Positions 45,783 to 58,395 are shown, numbered from the stretch's first letter. The stretch: DNA of 64,000 bases from Morella rubra (GCA_003952965.2 CM025855.1:27910907-27974906); one strand, 5' to 3'. Notes: generated by a model from the letters alone, not told the origin. A program made the numbers and translations.

Positions 45783-46085
45783 CCCCACCCTCCCTTCCCC
45801 TTTACCTTATACACGAGAGTACAACAAAATCATACATACACATATTAAGCGCACGTAATAGGCAATAGTCATCAACACAGTACCTTTGGTCATAAAGCCC
45901 TTTGTGTACTGCGTTAGGCATCGGATAGCGCAAGCTTGCCTAATCTTCAGTAGCACTTCCAATACACCTCCTTTTTACTCGCCAAGCGCACTGCGTACTT
46001 TACCAGAGCAAAAGCCGGGGCCTTTTTCCTTTTTCCTTCTTTGTTTCTTGAAAGGGTCTTTCGGTTTTTTTGCTTTGGGGAGGTG

Positions 46086-48851
46086 ATGAACAGGGCGTTA
46101 CCAGAACTGTTGCACTGTCTAAACGGGCGAGGGAACGCTACGGACATGACGGTGCTGGAGAGGCAGAGGGCTCGCGCGAAGTGGCAGCAGCAAGAGCAAC
46201 AGAGCTACTTTGGAGGCAGTGAGTTTGGTGGTCTGTTTTTGGAGCCAAGTCAGGCGGTTCAAGGTAATTTTCAGGGTCTGGTGGGTGGCGTTGATTCGGT
46301 GCTCGGTGAGGTGGCCGCCGTGTTAGTGAAGCCAGACCTGAGTTTGGAAAGTGGGTTGCCTGAGTTTGGCAGGTTTGAGTTGTCCAATATGGGGTTTGGC
46401 TCTGATGCGTTGATAAATGGAAGTACTACAGGGTTCCATATAAACTCCCCCACTTCAATGACTTCTGGCTGCCCACCAACGGTGGCGGCAGTGGCGCCCG
46501 AAGAGAGAGGAAAAGTGTCAGTGCCGGCGGAGAAGAAGAGTTCTGTGGCTGGCCGAGAAAGTTTCAAGAAGAGGAAGGCTGATAAGGTGCAGAACACCAA
46601 GGTTTGTGCGTGTTTGTTTTTGTACGAGAGTTTCCTTAACGTTTACCGTGAACGATGCCAAAAAGAAAATCCCCTTTTAAGTATTCAATGCCTCCATTAT
46701 TTCCGGTAGTATAATTAATTATCTCGTAATTGTGCAATTTGGAATGGAGTGTAATGAAAAATACCTGGCACTTGATTACTCTGTGTTAAATGAATCCCCT
46801 GTTCCTACGAGAACTTTTCTTCAAAGCACAAGCGCCACTACTCTTCTGAAATAATAGTTACGACTCTTGGCTGGCTTACAAATTGTAGACTTTTTAACTA
46901 CTTAAGAAACGTAAGATCTTTAAAGAATCGCTCTTTGGCTGGTTTTGGTGAAATTGCTAATGATGATCTCTCGTGTTTATGCCTAGGTCGGTGCGGAAGA
47001 AGACACCAAAGACAAGAAGAGCAAAGTGAGCGCTGAGGAGGGGGAATCAAAGATCACCACAGAGCAAACCAGCACCAAAAACAACAGCAGCGCTACCAAC
47101 AATAGAGAGACTTCTGCTGATACATCGAAAGAGAATTCAAAAGCTTCTGAAGTTCAAAAGCCCGATTATATACATGTCCGGGCACGTCGCGGCCAGGCCA
47201 CAGATAGCCACAGCTTAGCGGAGCGAGTGAGTAGGAATCATGTTATCTTCTTTCTTCAGGCATCTACTTGCCGTCCGATCAGCATTTTTTGCTTTCTTGA
47301 ACTTCTCTTGAGCAATTTGTGTGGTACTCATGTATAACGTGTTTTGCAGGTGAGAAGGGAAAAGATCAGCGAGAGAATGAAGTATCTTCAAGATCTAGTG
47401 CCAGGGTGCAACAAGATCACAGGGAAAGCTGGAATGCTTGATGAAATCATCAATTATGTCCAATCCCTTCAACGACAAGTAGAGGTACCTCCGCCTACAA
47501 GTCTTCATAATCTTTATGATTTTTCTATAATTCGTCAATTATGTCTTATTCACGTGTGCTGAATCGTGTCATCTTATCATTACAATACGCAGTTTCTCTC
47601 CATGAAACTAGCTGCTGTTAATCCAAGGCTTGACTTTAATATTGAAGATTTCTTCTCAAAAGAGGTATGATTAAAAGAGTTGTTTATATACAATAAACCA
47701 AGCATACGTTAACCATCCATTTGGGTCCAATGAAAAATGAATAAAATGACAGAAATTGATTGGCTTGAAAATGCTAGCTAGGAAAGGGTCAATTTTCCGT
47801 CCTATTCATTGGGCGGCTTTAGGTGTTCACTATTTCCCATGTTGCTAATTCTCGTTTGCTTCAATATAAACAGCTGTTTCCTGCTTGCTCAACCGGTTTT
47901 CCTACAACTGGAATGTCGTCCGAAATGACTAATCCTGCCTATCTTCAGTTTAATCCTGTACAACAATTGGTTTCATGTTGCGGGTTGGAAATGGGGATGA
48001 ATACACCTGATATGGCATTTCGACGAACCATGAGTGCACCCTTATCACTCCCCGAGACGTATCTTGACACATCCTACATCACTGTAATTGTTCCTATACT
48101 TTTGTATTTCCGTGTTCTACTACCCCCTTTAAACTTCTCCTGTTTTCTAATATAAATCAGACTTTCTCTGCAGCAACTCCAGCCTTCTTCAACTTGGGAT
48201 GCTGATTTACAAAACCTTTTAAATCTGGAGTTCCATCAAGGAAGATCGACTTCCTATGCATCCCAACAACTCACAGGTAGATAGAGCTAGCCTCTCAAAG
48301 TTTCTCATTTGCATTCATGTTTCCATCAGTTTGAAGCGGAAATGCGGTAAACTGGATATTCTGACCTGCTGTAAAGACCATGTATTTGCCCTGTCACTGA
48401 TTTCGCTCGGAAAGTCTGGTTTCCTTTTCTACTGAAAAGGGGAGAGCTGCTTCTAAGTATCTATCTTTTTCTTCCAAAATGGTCAAATCCACATATTTTT
48501 TCAGCGACCAAATACACCACCAACTGTTCTAATAGAAAGTAGTAGTAAACAGAGGTGTTGTGCGCTTGGCTGTATTCCAAATAATTGCTATAATCACCAT
48601 TCAATGGTGAATGCGCTTTATACATGGACTTCTTTTTCTTATGATGCGCTTGCTCAATTAGTCACAGCACCAATCGGGCTTGATATGCTTTTACACTTTC
48701 TGCCCACAAACTCCACGAAACACCCTTTTTTCACACCCTACATGCATGTCAAAAAACACATTTGCTTCTCTTGGAAGATGGTTGACCCTAAAGGCACCCA
48801 ATTTTTTTTGCAGGTTCTATTGAAGCTAGCAACCTAAAGATGGAGATCTGA
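46086..48851 (+). CDS. bHLH transcription factor, CIB1/bHLH63-like
   Basis: This is a nuclear DNA-binding regulator of the clade that includes Arabidopsis CIB1 (bHLH63), a partner of the blue-light receptor CRY2 in floral induction. The model has seven exons: 46086-46601, 46987-47226, 47350-47484, 47593-47664, 47874-48083, 48174-48276 and 48814-48851. It is in frame throughout with GT-AG introns and gives 437 residues. The N-terminus has [15 protein letters not shown], a conserved motif of this clade. A Lys/Glu/Ser-rich linker leads to [17 protein letters not shown] and the bHLH domain (about 238-302) with the H247-E251-R255 triad for G-box/E-box binding, and the helix [20 protein letters not shown]. 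The start at 46086 fits the family; an in-frame ATG at 46041 would add 15 hydrophobic residues. No lesions were seen. The family is certain; orthology to CIB1 itself is likely, not proven. Confidence 0.93.
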
Positions 48852-48965
48852 AGGAAAATATCCATAACAATTCCTTTGATGGGTTCACTATAAATTCCAC
48901 TATTTTTTGCCCAGTTGAAGTACAGAAAGTATATATTGTTTGTATGTATACTTGAGTCATAGTAT

Positions 48966-48971
48966 GAATAA
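48966..48971 (+). terminator. Poly(A) signal AATAAA of the bHLH gene
   Basis: AATAAA lies 115 bp after the stop codon, a suitable distance for 3' end formation. Confidence 0.5.
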
Positions 48972-50817
48972 AATCATTACCTATTAATCTCAAAGATCTT
49001 CATTTGTTTGCTCTCTGTAGTCTTCACAAGATACTGTGATTGACAACGATAGAGATACTAAAGAAAAGTAGATGGAGACGGATCGCCGGACCAAGAGTGG
49101 GCACAGACGAGTACAGAAAAGGAGTAATCCAAACTAGTTAACATCCTCCCCAATTACCCAACTTTTTGCTATTTTAAACAACAGTGAAGATGTCTAGATA
49201 GGAAAGAGTACAAATTGAAATAAACCTGCCTCAACTGTCAGAAAATATCTAGTATATGCAAATGGAATACGTCGCTTTAATCCAGTGGCACAAATTGTCC
49301 CTCCTATGGATGAAACCTTGCGACAATGTTAAGCACTCTCGTGAAGGACAGAGGACATGTGCCTACTGGTGGACCGCTCGAGTTCCCTTTTCGAAACTCG
49401 AAAGACTAGTACTTTGATTGAGACGCTGATAATTGTGCTGTCGAATGTGGAGTACGGCACCTTTAGTCATACTCATAAGCACGGAGAAGGAGAGAGAAAG
49501 AGAGGGCGAACACATTCAATCCTTTCGTATTTAATTTGTTTGAGTGGTCTCGTTGCAATCCCAGTTCGTTCAACATTAAATTCGAGTAATTTGGTTCTGC
49601 AAAAATAGGCGACATATGGACTGTCATTGGTGTAATCCGCCGCTTTAGCTATTGACATAGTGGCCCTCATTCATGCGGCAAGTCCTCGTGTACTTCCAAT
49701 CATACTAGGGATGTGGGCAAGAATTCAGCTGGTTTAAAGTTGTATTGCCCTTTCCAGGAAGCAAAAAATAAATTTGGAAATGAAGAGTTGGTAGGAAACT
49801 TGCAAAGTTTTCAAGTACATTTTAATATTTTATTGTAGAAGTCTGATCTGTTTGTGTATACACATACACCAGTCTGCAATTGTCAATTAGGAAACCTTCA
49901 GAAGATAGAAGCCATTCCAGTAATCTTTTTATTTAACAGGAAGGACCTTAATCCATAAAGTCTGAATGAATCAATGATAGCCCTCTATTCCCATGGCTTC
50001 ACTAGCGGAGGCTACAAGGAAAACCCAATATTTTCAGTAACTTCTATTGGGATGTGGGTCGTAGTTTTACCATATGGCGCCATATCGGGAAGGAAGTTTT
50101 CAATGTTTTGTTGCAGCAATGTTTTGAGGGACCACTAAAAAGTTCGCCTACACACCCCTTCACCGCATCTCGTTGCTTTTGGAGTAAACAAGAGCCTGAG
50201 CTTTCCTTCATTATTAAGCCATACGTAATAGCCAGAGGGGTGGGGCTGGCCTCATCCACAGGCAAGATCTCTTTGATTCTCTTTGTTCCTTTTGGTATCG
50301 ACCTTTCCCTTTCTTGGGTCCATTTCGTTTTTTCACTAGTAATCTTTTTTTTTTTTTTTAATCAGGTTTTTCCTCTCCACATTGCACTCCGATGATGAGG
50401 TTCCATTCCAAGGGATACGAAGCTAAAACCCAGAAAGATTCTCTTGGCAGTGAGCAAATATTAATGCATTTTCCCAAGATCTGCTGGGCATAAGTGAGCT
50501 CTCAAGCTGTGTCTCTTTCTCAAAAACTGAAGATATGGAACTCGACGACCTATGGTTCTGAATAGCAGAAGAGGAAGATAAGGATATTTGGAATAACAGA
50601 ACAGGATGCATGTGATATTTCTTATCTCATACTGATATTTCAAACTTCTTAAGAGTTATGGGGCACCAAAAAGGGCCAGGCCTTACTAATCGTGGGTATA
50701 AAGACTTGCTCTTGGACCGAAAGACAATTGTCAAGAGTAGGCCCAGAAAGTCTCAAACAAGATCTTTGGAGGCTAATACCGAGTTTATGTCAAGAGCGGC
50801 CCAGAAATCGTTTTTGA
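48972..50817. other. Intergenic DNA, no gene recognised
   Basis: Several frames of 60-110 codons occur but none shows known motifs. The 113-codon forward frame at 50054-50395 ends in a T-run and looks accidental. Confidence 0.45.
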
Positions 50818-50838
50818 TTTTTTTTTTTTTTTTTTTTG

Positions 50839-51720
50839 GCTGAATAAAAACCCATCTTATTAAGCCGAAAGAACTGTATCTGCACATCACAAATCCAGAT
50901 ATGCTCGGGGAGATCGTACAAAGAAAAGAAAGCCACAGATCCCGAAGCCGCAGTCCACGTAGTGAGCTTGTGAGCAAAAGAATTACATCTAGACGGCACC
51001 CACGCAATCCTCCAATCTGTCATAGCATCCAACCCGCACCAAATCCGCTCCACCAAAGTCTCAATAGCCCAACTAGGCTGTACTCCAGCCAACACCTCCC
51101 TGCAAAGTACCAAAGAGTCACTCTCAAATTCCACTTTGGTTCCACCCCTTCCAACGCGCCAACTCCAGTGCCTCCGCAAGCGCACAAGCTTTCCCAACCA
51201 GCGGAGCCATAGCATTAAAACGTTTCATGTAAGTCATACAGAGGAAACTCTGGGAATCTCGAATCGAGATTGTTATGAATGACCCATTCGGACAAATAGC
51301 AACGTCTGTGTTCAATTTCAACCACCCCACATCCGGTGGAACCCATCTCAACTTGCCTTGCTTCTCCACACTACTCCAAGCGGTGCAATGCTCCATATAA
51401 CCCTGCTTGATTGTAGCCAACAGTTTCCCAAGGTCAATCTCCACTCCATCGTGAATAATCTTGTTGCGCAAGAACCACAGACAATCAATTACTATTGCAG
51501 CATCCAAAGCAAAAGCCTTCAAGCTCTCCTTGTTAACGTTCAGATCCCTATTAGCAAAAAGAATCACTCTAATCAGCTCCACAGGTGATTCCATCTGAAG
51601 CACATCCATCGGAACTGCCCAAGGAGATTCCCTCCAGGCTATTGTTGCCACACTGCAATCCACTAGCAAATGTATTGAGTCCTTAGGAGCAGATTTGCAA
51701 AAAGGGCAGAGGAAGACATC
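50839..51720 (-). pseudogene. LINE zf-RVT and RNase H region
   Basis: The minus strand gives FLCPFCKSAPKDSIHLLVDC at about 51715-51656, the zf-RVT metal-binding pattern. RNase H follows: WVPPDVGWLKLNTDVAI with the first catalytic aspartate, ACALAEALELA with the glutamate, and after a frame break near 51130, VEFESDSLVLCREVLAG with the next aspartate. The final block reads WVPSRCNSFAHKLT, with histidine where the family usually has an aspartate (VADxLA), so the active site is probably damaged. Confidence 0.82.
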
Positions 51721-52239
51721 TCGATCTTCAGTATGTAGTAAACGAGCTAATACCCCCTAGTTTTGAGAGCTCCTGCGGCCACCTTCCAGGCTTCCACAAA
51801 GTGAGCTTGAGTCTATCTTGTAATTTTAATTTTCATAATCTGCCCCAAGCCTGCCCATTTAATCCCATAGCCTCCGGAGATCGCCTACTCTACTCTTTCC
51901 TCACAAGGGACTTGATGGAAAAATCCCCACCCTTTTCTAAAGTCCAAATCCACCTATCCGCCAGCGTAGGATCCGGAACCGGCATCCTTAGAATCTCTGC
52001 AGTAGATTCTTCCAAAATAGTGATCGAACCAGATTTTCATCCCACAACCTCGCCTCATGCCATACCAAATCAGTAACCATTTGCACCTCAAAATTTTCCA
52101 AGCCCGAAGCCCTCCACAGCGGCTTGCAATCGACTCCACTAGGAAGCCAGAGGTCCTCCCTCAACCGAACCAACTCCCCATTTTGAGGCCATAAACACAG
52201 ACTTGATTGTAGCAAGGGAAAAGCCTGTAGGAAGCCTTT

Positions 52240-53690
52240 TTAAAAAACGGACAGATTGCCTCCTTGTCTCTGAATGTCGAAAGGAGAGTGATTGCTATAT
52301 TTAAGCTTCGTAATGTTCACCCATATACTTGCCGGTTCCTTGACAAACAGCCAGCCCAATTTTGCAATAAGGGCTAAATTAACTTCGAACATCTTTCGCA
52401 ACCCAAGACCTCCCAACTCCTTTGGAAGACATATCGAATCCCACGCCTTTGGAGTAAAGTTTCTCTTCTTTTGAGCTGAGAAGCCCCACCAAAAGTCTTT
52501 TAAAACTTGGTCAATTTCCTCGCACCAACCTCTTGGGAGTAAGAAAGTCGACATGCTATAAAAAGGCATAGCAGTCGCCACGGCCTTAATGAGAGTTGTT
52601 CTTCCAACAAGAGACAACGCCCGCATCTTCCACCCCGCCACCTTGGATAGAACTTTGTTCTTGACATCCTCGAACACTTTGTGTTTTGATCTCCCAATAA
52701 ATAATGGAAGACCCAAATACTTGCTGTCCATCCCCATGCACTGCACCTGAAAAATATTGCCCAACTCCTCAATAACTTCCGGATGTGAATTTTTGCTGCA
52801 AAACAGGGTAGATTTTGCCTTGTTTACTCTTTGACCCAAAATTGTTGAGTAATTCTCCAAAATAGCAACAATCCGATTAGCCTCCCTCGTATTTGCTCTT
52901 CCAAAAATCATTAAGTCATCGGCGAAAAGCAAGTGGGATAAGGGTGGGGCTCCCGGTGCCACTTTGATGCCAAAATACTACACTCATTTTCAGCCCTTGC
53001 CAACATCCGAGAGAGAACCTCAGCCCCCAAAATAAATAGGAAAGGAGAGAGAGGATCTCCTTGCCTAAGCCCGCGCTCCGGTTTGAAGAAGCCAAAAGGT
53101 GACCCATTGATCATTACCGAGAAAGACACGGCCGAAATGCACTGCTCTATCCATCGCACCCATCTCTCTCCAAAGCCAAAGGCCCTCAGAACCTGCAAAA
53201 TAAAGCCCCACTCCATCCGGTCGTAGGCTTTTTCCATATCCAACTTCAAAGCAAACATCCCTCTTCGCCCTTTTTTAGTCTTCATAGTGTGCAACACCTC
53301 TTGTCCAAGAATAACATTCTCTTGGAGAGAACGCCGGGGAACGAAAGCCGCTTGGAAAGGGGATATCAGCCGAGAAAGAACGCCTTTCAATCTAGTAGAT
53401 AAAATCTTAGAGATCGCCTTGTAAGCCACGTTACAAAGGCTGATCGGTCTGAATTGATCAATCCGCACTGAATGCTCCACCTTAGGAATAAGCACCAAAA
53501 AACTATGGTTGAGCTGTTTGAGCATAAACCTCGATCTGAAAAAATGCAGCACCATATCCGAAAGAGCCACCCCCACGACCTCCCAATAATGTTGAAAAAA
53601 TAGGGTCGAGAACCCGTCCGGCCCCGGGGCCTTATGAGGCCCAATCTGAAAAACCGCATCACGAATCTCCTTCATAGTCGGTGATCACAG
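52240..53690 (-). pseudogene. LINE reverse transcriptase
   Basis: Two overlapping frames (53675-52911 and 52962-52240) cover a non-LTR reverse transcriptase. Seen in order are IGPHKAPGPDGFSTLFFQHY, FLVLIPKVEHSVRIDQFRPI, LCNVAYKAISKILSTRLK, the LDMEKAYDRMEW box with its catalytic aspartate, GLRQGDPLSPFLFILGAEVL and the active site LLFADDLMIFG. A frame break near 52960 separates the GDPLSP part from the FADD box. A minus-strand stop lies near 53690, between the endonuclease and this region. The thumb/linker region continues to 52240 with FWWGFSAQKKRNF and ELGGLGLRKM. Confidence 0.9.
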
Positions 53691-53699
53691 GCTGAATCA

Positions 53700-54545
53700 G
53701 CTCCTCTATCTCTCCATTCCCATTGGCATCAGGGGAAGAATAAAGCTCCTTGAAGAAATTCACTATATGATTGCCGATCTCATCCCGATTGTGCAACCAC
53801 CCACCTCCACTATTTTTCAAGGTCTCAATATTATTACGACGTCTGCGGATTATCGTGGACAAGTGAAAAAATCTCGTGTTCAAATCCGTAGTAGTAAGCC
53901 AATTTATCCGCGATTTTTGCTTCCAAATAATCTCCTCTTTTTTCATAGCCTCCAATAGCTCCACTTGTAGCCTTTGTTCTGCCTCCCAATTCTGATCAGT
54001 AGGGGTGATAGATTGCAAATGTTGTAGTTGAGCTCAGAGTTTTGAAATCTGCACCTGCACCACTCCAAAATCTTCTTTATTCTATCTCCGGAAAGCAACC
54101 TTCGTAGCCTTTAGACGTTGAGTAAGACGATAGGACGTAGAACCCCCAACCGAGCCTCTCCAAGCCCGAGCCACCACCCCCTTGCTAGACTCCTCCCGAG
54201 TCCAACAGCTTTCGAAACGGAAAGGCTTTGGCCCAGCATCCATGGCTCCACACGTGTTGAGAACAATAGATGCATGATCATACGCATACCAGGGAAGTAT
54301 GCGAATGATTGCACGCGGGAAAAGAGTCATCCAAGCACCATTTGCCAGCCTCTTGTCCAACCTTTCTCTAATCTAATGGAACCCACTACTCCCGTTGCAC
54401 CAAGTGAAACGTGGTCCCGAGCTCCCCACGTCGACTAATCCTTGCCTCATACGCAATTGGAAAAAGCTGTCCGTAGAGGATGAAGCTACCGGTCGTCCTC
54501 CCCATTTTTCGTGTTGGCCTGACACCATATTAAAATCTCCCATCA
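53700..54545 (-). pseudogene. LINE endonuclease C-terminal part and linker
   Basis: The reading starts near 54542 with MGDFNMVSGQ, which holds the conserved Asp-x-Asn of the APE-like endonuclease. It continues with WCNGS, then an in-frame stop near 54373, then RLDKRLANGAWMTLFP and YAYDHASIVLNT, which contains the catalytic-histidine region (here DHASIVL). The linker to reverse transcriptase follows with QKSRINWLTTTDLNTRFFHL. The N-terminal third of the endonuclease is absent. Confidence 0.8.
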
Positions 54546-54581
54546 CAAGCCAAGGCCCTCCACCATATTAAAATCTTCCAT

Positions 54582-55160
54582 ACGCATGGAAAATTTCCCC
54601 CTTGACTCATTCTCTCTTCAGTCTGCTCACGCCACTCTCTGTGTCTCCTCTCTCTAGTCTCTTCTCTTGCCTCTCGCTCTGTCTCTCAGTTCTCACTCTC
54701 TCTTCTCTCAAATCTCTCTTCTCTCTTGTATGTTGTTTCTTTTTTGTTCATTGGTATAATTCCAGGAGATGAGCTTCGGGCTGCAAGTGCAACGAAGCAG
54801 ATCTGTCTTTCTTAAGCTTAGCAAGCGAAAGGGATTTCTTTGGAAAACCGACTTGGCATTTGCTATCGGGATTGCTGAAATTCCGACACTTGCCGGACCG
54901 AAACCGGATGCCATATTAGGCATACAGTTCTTAACGATACCAGAGCCGGAATTTCAAATTTCGACTCCGGTAGGACCGTTATCCACCCCTACCACCAATT
55001 GATATGAAGAGATGAGATAATACTGACATTTGAGAAGAATAGGAAAGATGAGCTCAGAGAGCGTGAGCGTTCCAAAACAAGGACTTAATTACAATTAAAG
55101 CTTTTTCAGTTTTGCCAAATTATTTCTCTGGCAAAATCTCTCATGTTTCCTCATCAATTA
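54582..55160 (+). other. Pyrimidine-rich stretch and short unassigned frame
   Basis: A CTCT-rich tract (54603-54730) is followed by a 77-codon frame at 54769-55002 beginning MSFGLQVQRSRSVFLKLSKR. It looks like a leader plus a first exon, but no family is recognised and no continuation was found. It may be unidentified transposon or gene debris next to the LINE end. Confidence 0.3.
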
Positions 55161-55700
55161 TAAAAGGGGAGCACACTCGTATTGGCATATGTCACCTTAG
55201 ACATCTGAAATTCATGCAATATTTTAAAGTCTCGAGTTTCCCAGAATCACTGGAATAGACTATATTGTATACTTCTAGATATGATAAGCTAGATAAATGA
55301 GCATTAAATGCGTTCGAGCTTGGTTTGATCCACTGCGAGGGCAGAGCTTTTTCAAAAGATTGCTTTCCCCTTGGTTCTCAAAGAGTGCTGTTCACCTGTT
55401 GGTATTAAGCAAGGGTCAACAAAACTTGCAAACGGACCATACATCTCCATGTTTGAGGATTTGAGAGCGACACCCTTGCAGGAATTTCCTTGCGGCTGGT
55501 AGTTCCACCAGGCTTGACATTTTTTCAATACTAATTTGAGTTTTGCACTCACTGTCGATTCCACTATTAAAGTTAATTAAATGATAACATTTAACAGAAG
55601 ACATGGGGTGAAAGTATAAACTATACAAGGAGCTTAATTTGTAACATGGATGCAAAGCTTTAGTACTTTGTGTTGCAATGTCTCTCTTAGTTTGGGGTGT
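55161..55700. repeat. Direct duplication, unit 1
   Basis: Blocks such as GGCATATGTCACCTTAGACA, AATAGACTATATTGTATACT and GCATTAAATGCGTTCGAGCT occur here and again in 55701-56330, in the same order about 510-540 bp apart. Some parts are nearly identical and others diverged. No coding content was seen. Confidence 0.8.
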
Positions 55701-56330
55701 ATCAATTACAGTATTGGCATATGTCACCTTAGACATCTGGCAATATTTTAAAGAGGAATCACTGGAATAGACTATATTGTATACTTCTAGATGATAAGCT
55801 AGATAAATGAGCATTAAATGCGTTCGAGCTTGGTTTGATCCACTGCGAGGGCAGAGCTTTTTCAAAAGATTGCTTTCCCCTTGGTTCTCAAAGAGTGCTG
55901 TTCACCTGTTGGTATTAAGCCCACTAAGCAATGGTAGTCAACAAAATTGAAAAACTAAAGATCATACATCTCCATGTTTGAGAGATTTGAGACATGCCTT
56001 CCAAATATTTGCAGGGCATTTCCTTGTTTTCACCTTCTGACTACTGTTTATTTTACAATTTACGCTTCAAACTATCAAACTTGACATATTGCAACCCCAA
56101 ATCAGACTACTAATAGTTTTGCACTTTGCACTGTCGATAAGATCTCACTATTAAAGTCTAATACAAATGAGACATTTAGCACAAATCTTAACAAGACATG
56201 GGGTGCAAAGTATAAACCTATTGGCACAATCTTAATAGTTGTAACATGGATGCAAAGCTATTAGTACTTTGTGGTTGCAATGTGTCAAGTTTTAGTTTGG
56301 GGTGTAAATTACAGACAAACAGTGGTTAGA
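55701..56330. repeat. Direct duplication, unit 2
   Basis: The second unit repeats the order of unit 1, then CATACATCTCCATGTTTGAG near 55962 and AGACATGGGGTG near 56193. The latter part contains about 90 bp of extra sequence (near 56010-56100). This is an old tandem duplication of non-coding DNA. Confidence 0.78.
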
Positions 56331-56603
56331 GGGAGTAAAGTGTAATTTCCCAAATTTCGTATGGTGAAAATCAAAGCCATTATTAACTTACCCAACATAA
56401 AAAAGCAAATCCATTACCACCCATTGCATCCACATAACAACAGCTAATTTCAATAAATAGATTAATACACTCCATAAATCATGCACACTACCATATAATC
56501 TTTCTAATCACACAAAAATCCTGAACTGTCTCCCACATAAAATCTTCAACTATCTACAACCAAGCAAGCTAATATTGAACATCACAACTTCCAAGATTCA
56601 CAG

Positions 56604-56609
56604 TTTATT
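56604..56609 (-). terminator. Poly(A) signal of the USP gene
   Basis: AATAAA on the minus strand (TTTATT forward) lies about 105 bp beyond the stop codon. Confidence 0.4.
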
Positions 56610-56712
56610 TTATATGCGAGTTTCCCTAGGTCACTGACTCGTCTCCGTGTTCTGCCAATCCAACAATAAACCCTTAAGAATTAGCAATCACTAATACTAA
56701 ATTTAGAGGAAC

Positions 56713-58395
56713 TCATTTGTAAGAAATAATACCTTTCCCAGGAACAATTATAACAGGCGCTTTACAGTTGTGGAAGCAATGCTCGCTCACACTTCCCTGC
56801 AGCACACTGAAGGCCCAACAACAATAAAATCAGACAGAGAGAGACACAAAGTAAAAAACCGTGGGGGCCATTGGGAGAAGAGGGGGGAGAATGAAGTGAA
56901 GATGAACCTTTGAATTATGCCTCTGCCTCTAGTACCCATGACCAAAGCTGCAGGCTTCAACCTTTCTGCTTCCTTGCAAATTACCTTACCTGGATCTCCT
57001 TCTGCAATCCGGGCCACTGTCCTCACCTATACCATATAGACCCTTTAAATTGGGTGATACTGAAGTAACCAGGATCGTTCCATGTGCAGATTTTTCATAT
57101 TGCCAAATTCTATATATAAAACCAGCTTCTCTAAGTGTAGGTTATCTTATATTGACTTTTAGCTACAGGATATTCTTCTATGTTAATTAAGCTTAGTGAT
57201 GACTGCAGCATAAGGGGAGCAATGACTGGAAGGAGTGCCAGAGTAACAGATAAAGCGCAGGGGATGAAAAGTGGTGGAGCACTGTCGATTTACTTATGGC
57301 AGTTGCCAAAGGAGTTTGAGTCATGAACTGAGGTTTCTAATTGCAAGATAATTCAGCCATTTGCACTTTTTGTTCGAAGATGAGAAGCCAAAAATGAATG
57401 AAAATGTGACAGTTTAGCTTCACTACATAAATTACCTCTTATGCAAGTGTCGTAACATATAGCATTAGTAGACTAGAGTAACAACTGCCACTCCATAATA
57501 AATTAACCAAGAAAAGGGGTGTAGTTCATTAAGGCATTAACTACAAACTTTAACTCGAAAGATAAAATTTCTTTTAAATTATCAAAGATATTATCATTTC
57601 AGGTGGAATCTCTATGCAAAGGTAGGAATTAGGATCATCAACAGGTACGTGAGATCATAAATGGGCTATGTGAGCACATTTAACACTTCTGTCCCACTGA
57701 AAACTCTAGATGGATACTAGAAACTAAACCCAGCTTCAGTTTTGAGTAGCTCTGCATATAAATTTTGTACATAAGATTTTACATTCAGAAGTGAAACTCT
57801 CACAAATGTCAAATTGATATTTTTCGCTTTTTTGTTGTGAAATAATAATAAAAACAGTAGCTTCAGATGGGTATTTTTGGTTTCTCTTTTTGTTCAGAGT
57901 AATTTCAGGAGAAAAACGAAATTAAGGAGCTTACTCACCATGGCAACTTGAAAAGCCTCAACCGCAAGCTCCTCCATAAGCCTCTGGCTCGTCTCGTAAA
58001 GGACCTCGTTTTTAACGCCTAGATGATCCCCAAACGAAACAAGAATCCATAAACGTTATGAATAAAAAATGTACAACACCATAAAACGAGAATCAACAAA
58101 AATTCAGAAGATGTAAAATGAATTAACTCGAAACGGCATGGATGAGATGGACAGTGTCAGCGAGCCTGCAGAGGTGGATGAGGGCCCAATCGAAGGCATG
58201 CTTGCTGTTGGGCCCGTGATCCACAGCTATCAGTATGTCCCGGCCTCGCCTCCTCTCCCCTGTCTCTCTCTCCAGCTCTGGCTCTGCCACAACCGGAATC
58301 AGATTAGCCAGCTTCACCTCTCTCCAGCTGTACTCTTCCTCATCCTCCTTCAACGTCTCCATCATTTGCGGTGCTGAGAGCGTTCTGCTCAACAA
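56713..58395 (-). CDS. Universal stress protein (UspA) family
   Basis: Plant USP-domain proteins bind ATP or AMP and act in stress responses; the specific partner here is unknown. The model has four exons on the minus strand: 58395-58128, 58018-57939, 57026-56908 and 56806-56713. All have GT-AG borders and a continuous frame, for 186 residues. The USP domain starts after about 50 residues with RDILIAVDHGPNSKHAFDWA, followed by VHLIHAVSS, VARIAEGDPGKVICKEAERL and ALVMGTRGRG. The ATP-binding signature G-x2-G-x9-G-S is complete at 147-161. The last exon reads VSEHCFHNC and VIIVPGKG and ends at TGA (56715-56713). A GT right after PGK could instead splice to a further short exon, so the last five residues are uncertain. 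Confidence 0.9.

Larger units (their letters stand above)
50818..54581 (-). mobile_element. 5'-truncated L1-type LINE with RNase H
   Basis: This non-LTR retrotransposon lies on the minus strand. Its 3' end is marked by a poly(A) tail seen as 21 T at 50818-50838. From its 5' side it contains the C-terminal half of the endonuclease, the reverse transcriptase, a zf-RVT zinc-binding region and an RNase H region, the order seen in plant L1 elements that gained RNase H. It begins inside the endonuclease at about 54581, so ORF1 and the endonuclease N-terminus are missing. Several frameshifts and a stop make it inactive. I could not identify a target duplication. Confidence 0.9.

Noticed and set aside
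45361..45868. Frames of 65-106 codons on both strands before the bHLH gene.
   Set aside because: They lie in the promoter and leader, contain no motifs and overlap each other in conflicting frames.
46271..46600. 109-codon minus-strand frame under bHLH exon 1.
   Set aside because: It is the antisense shadow of a GC-richer coding exon.
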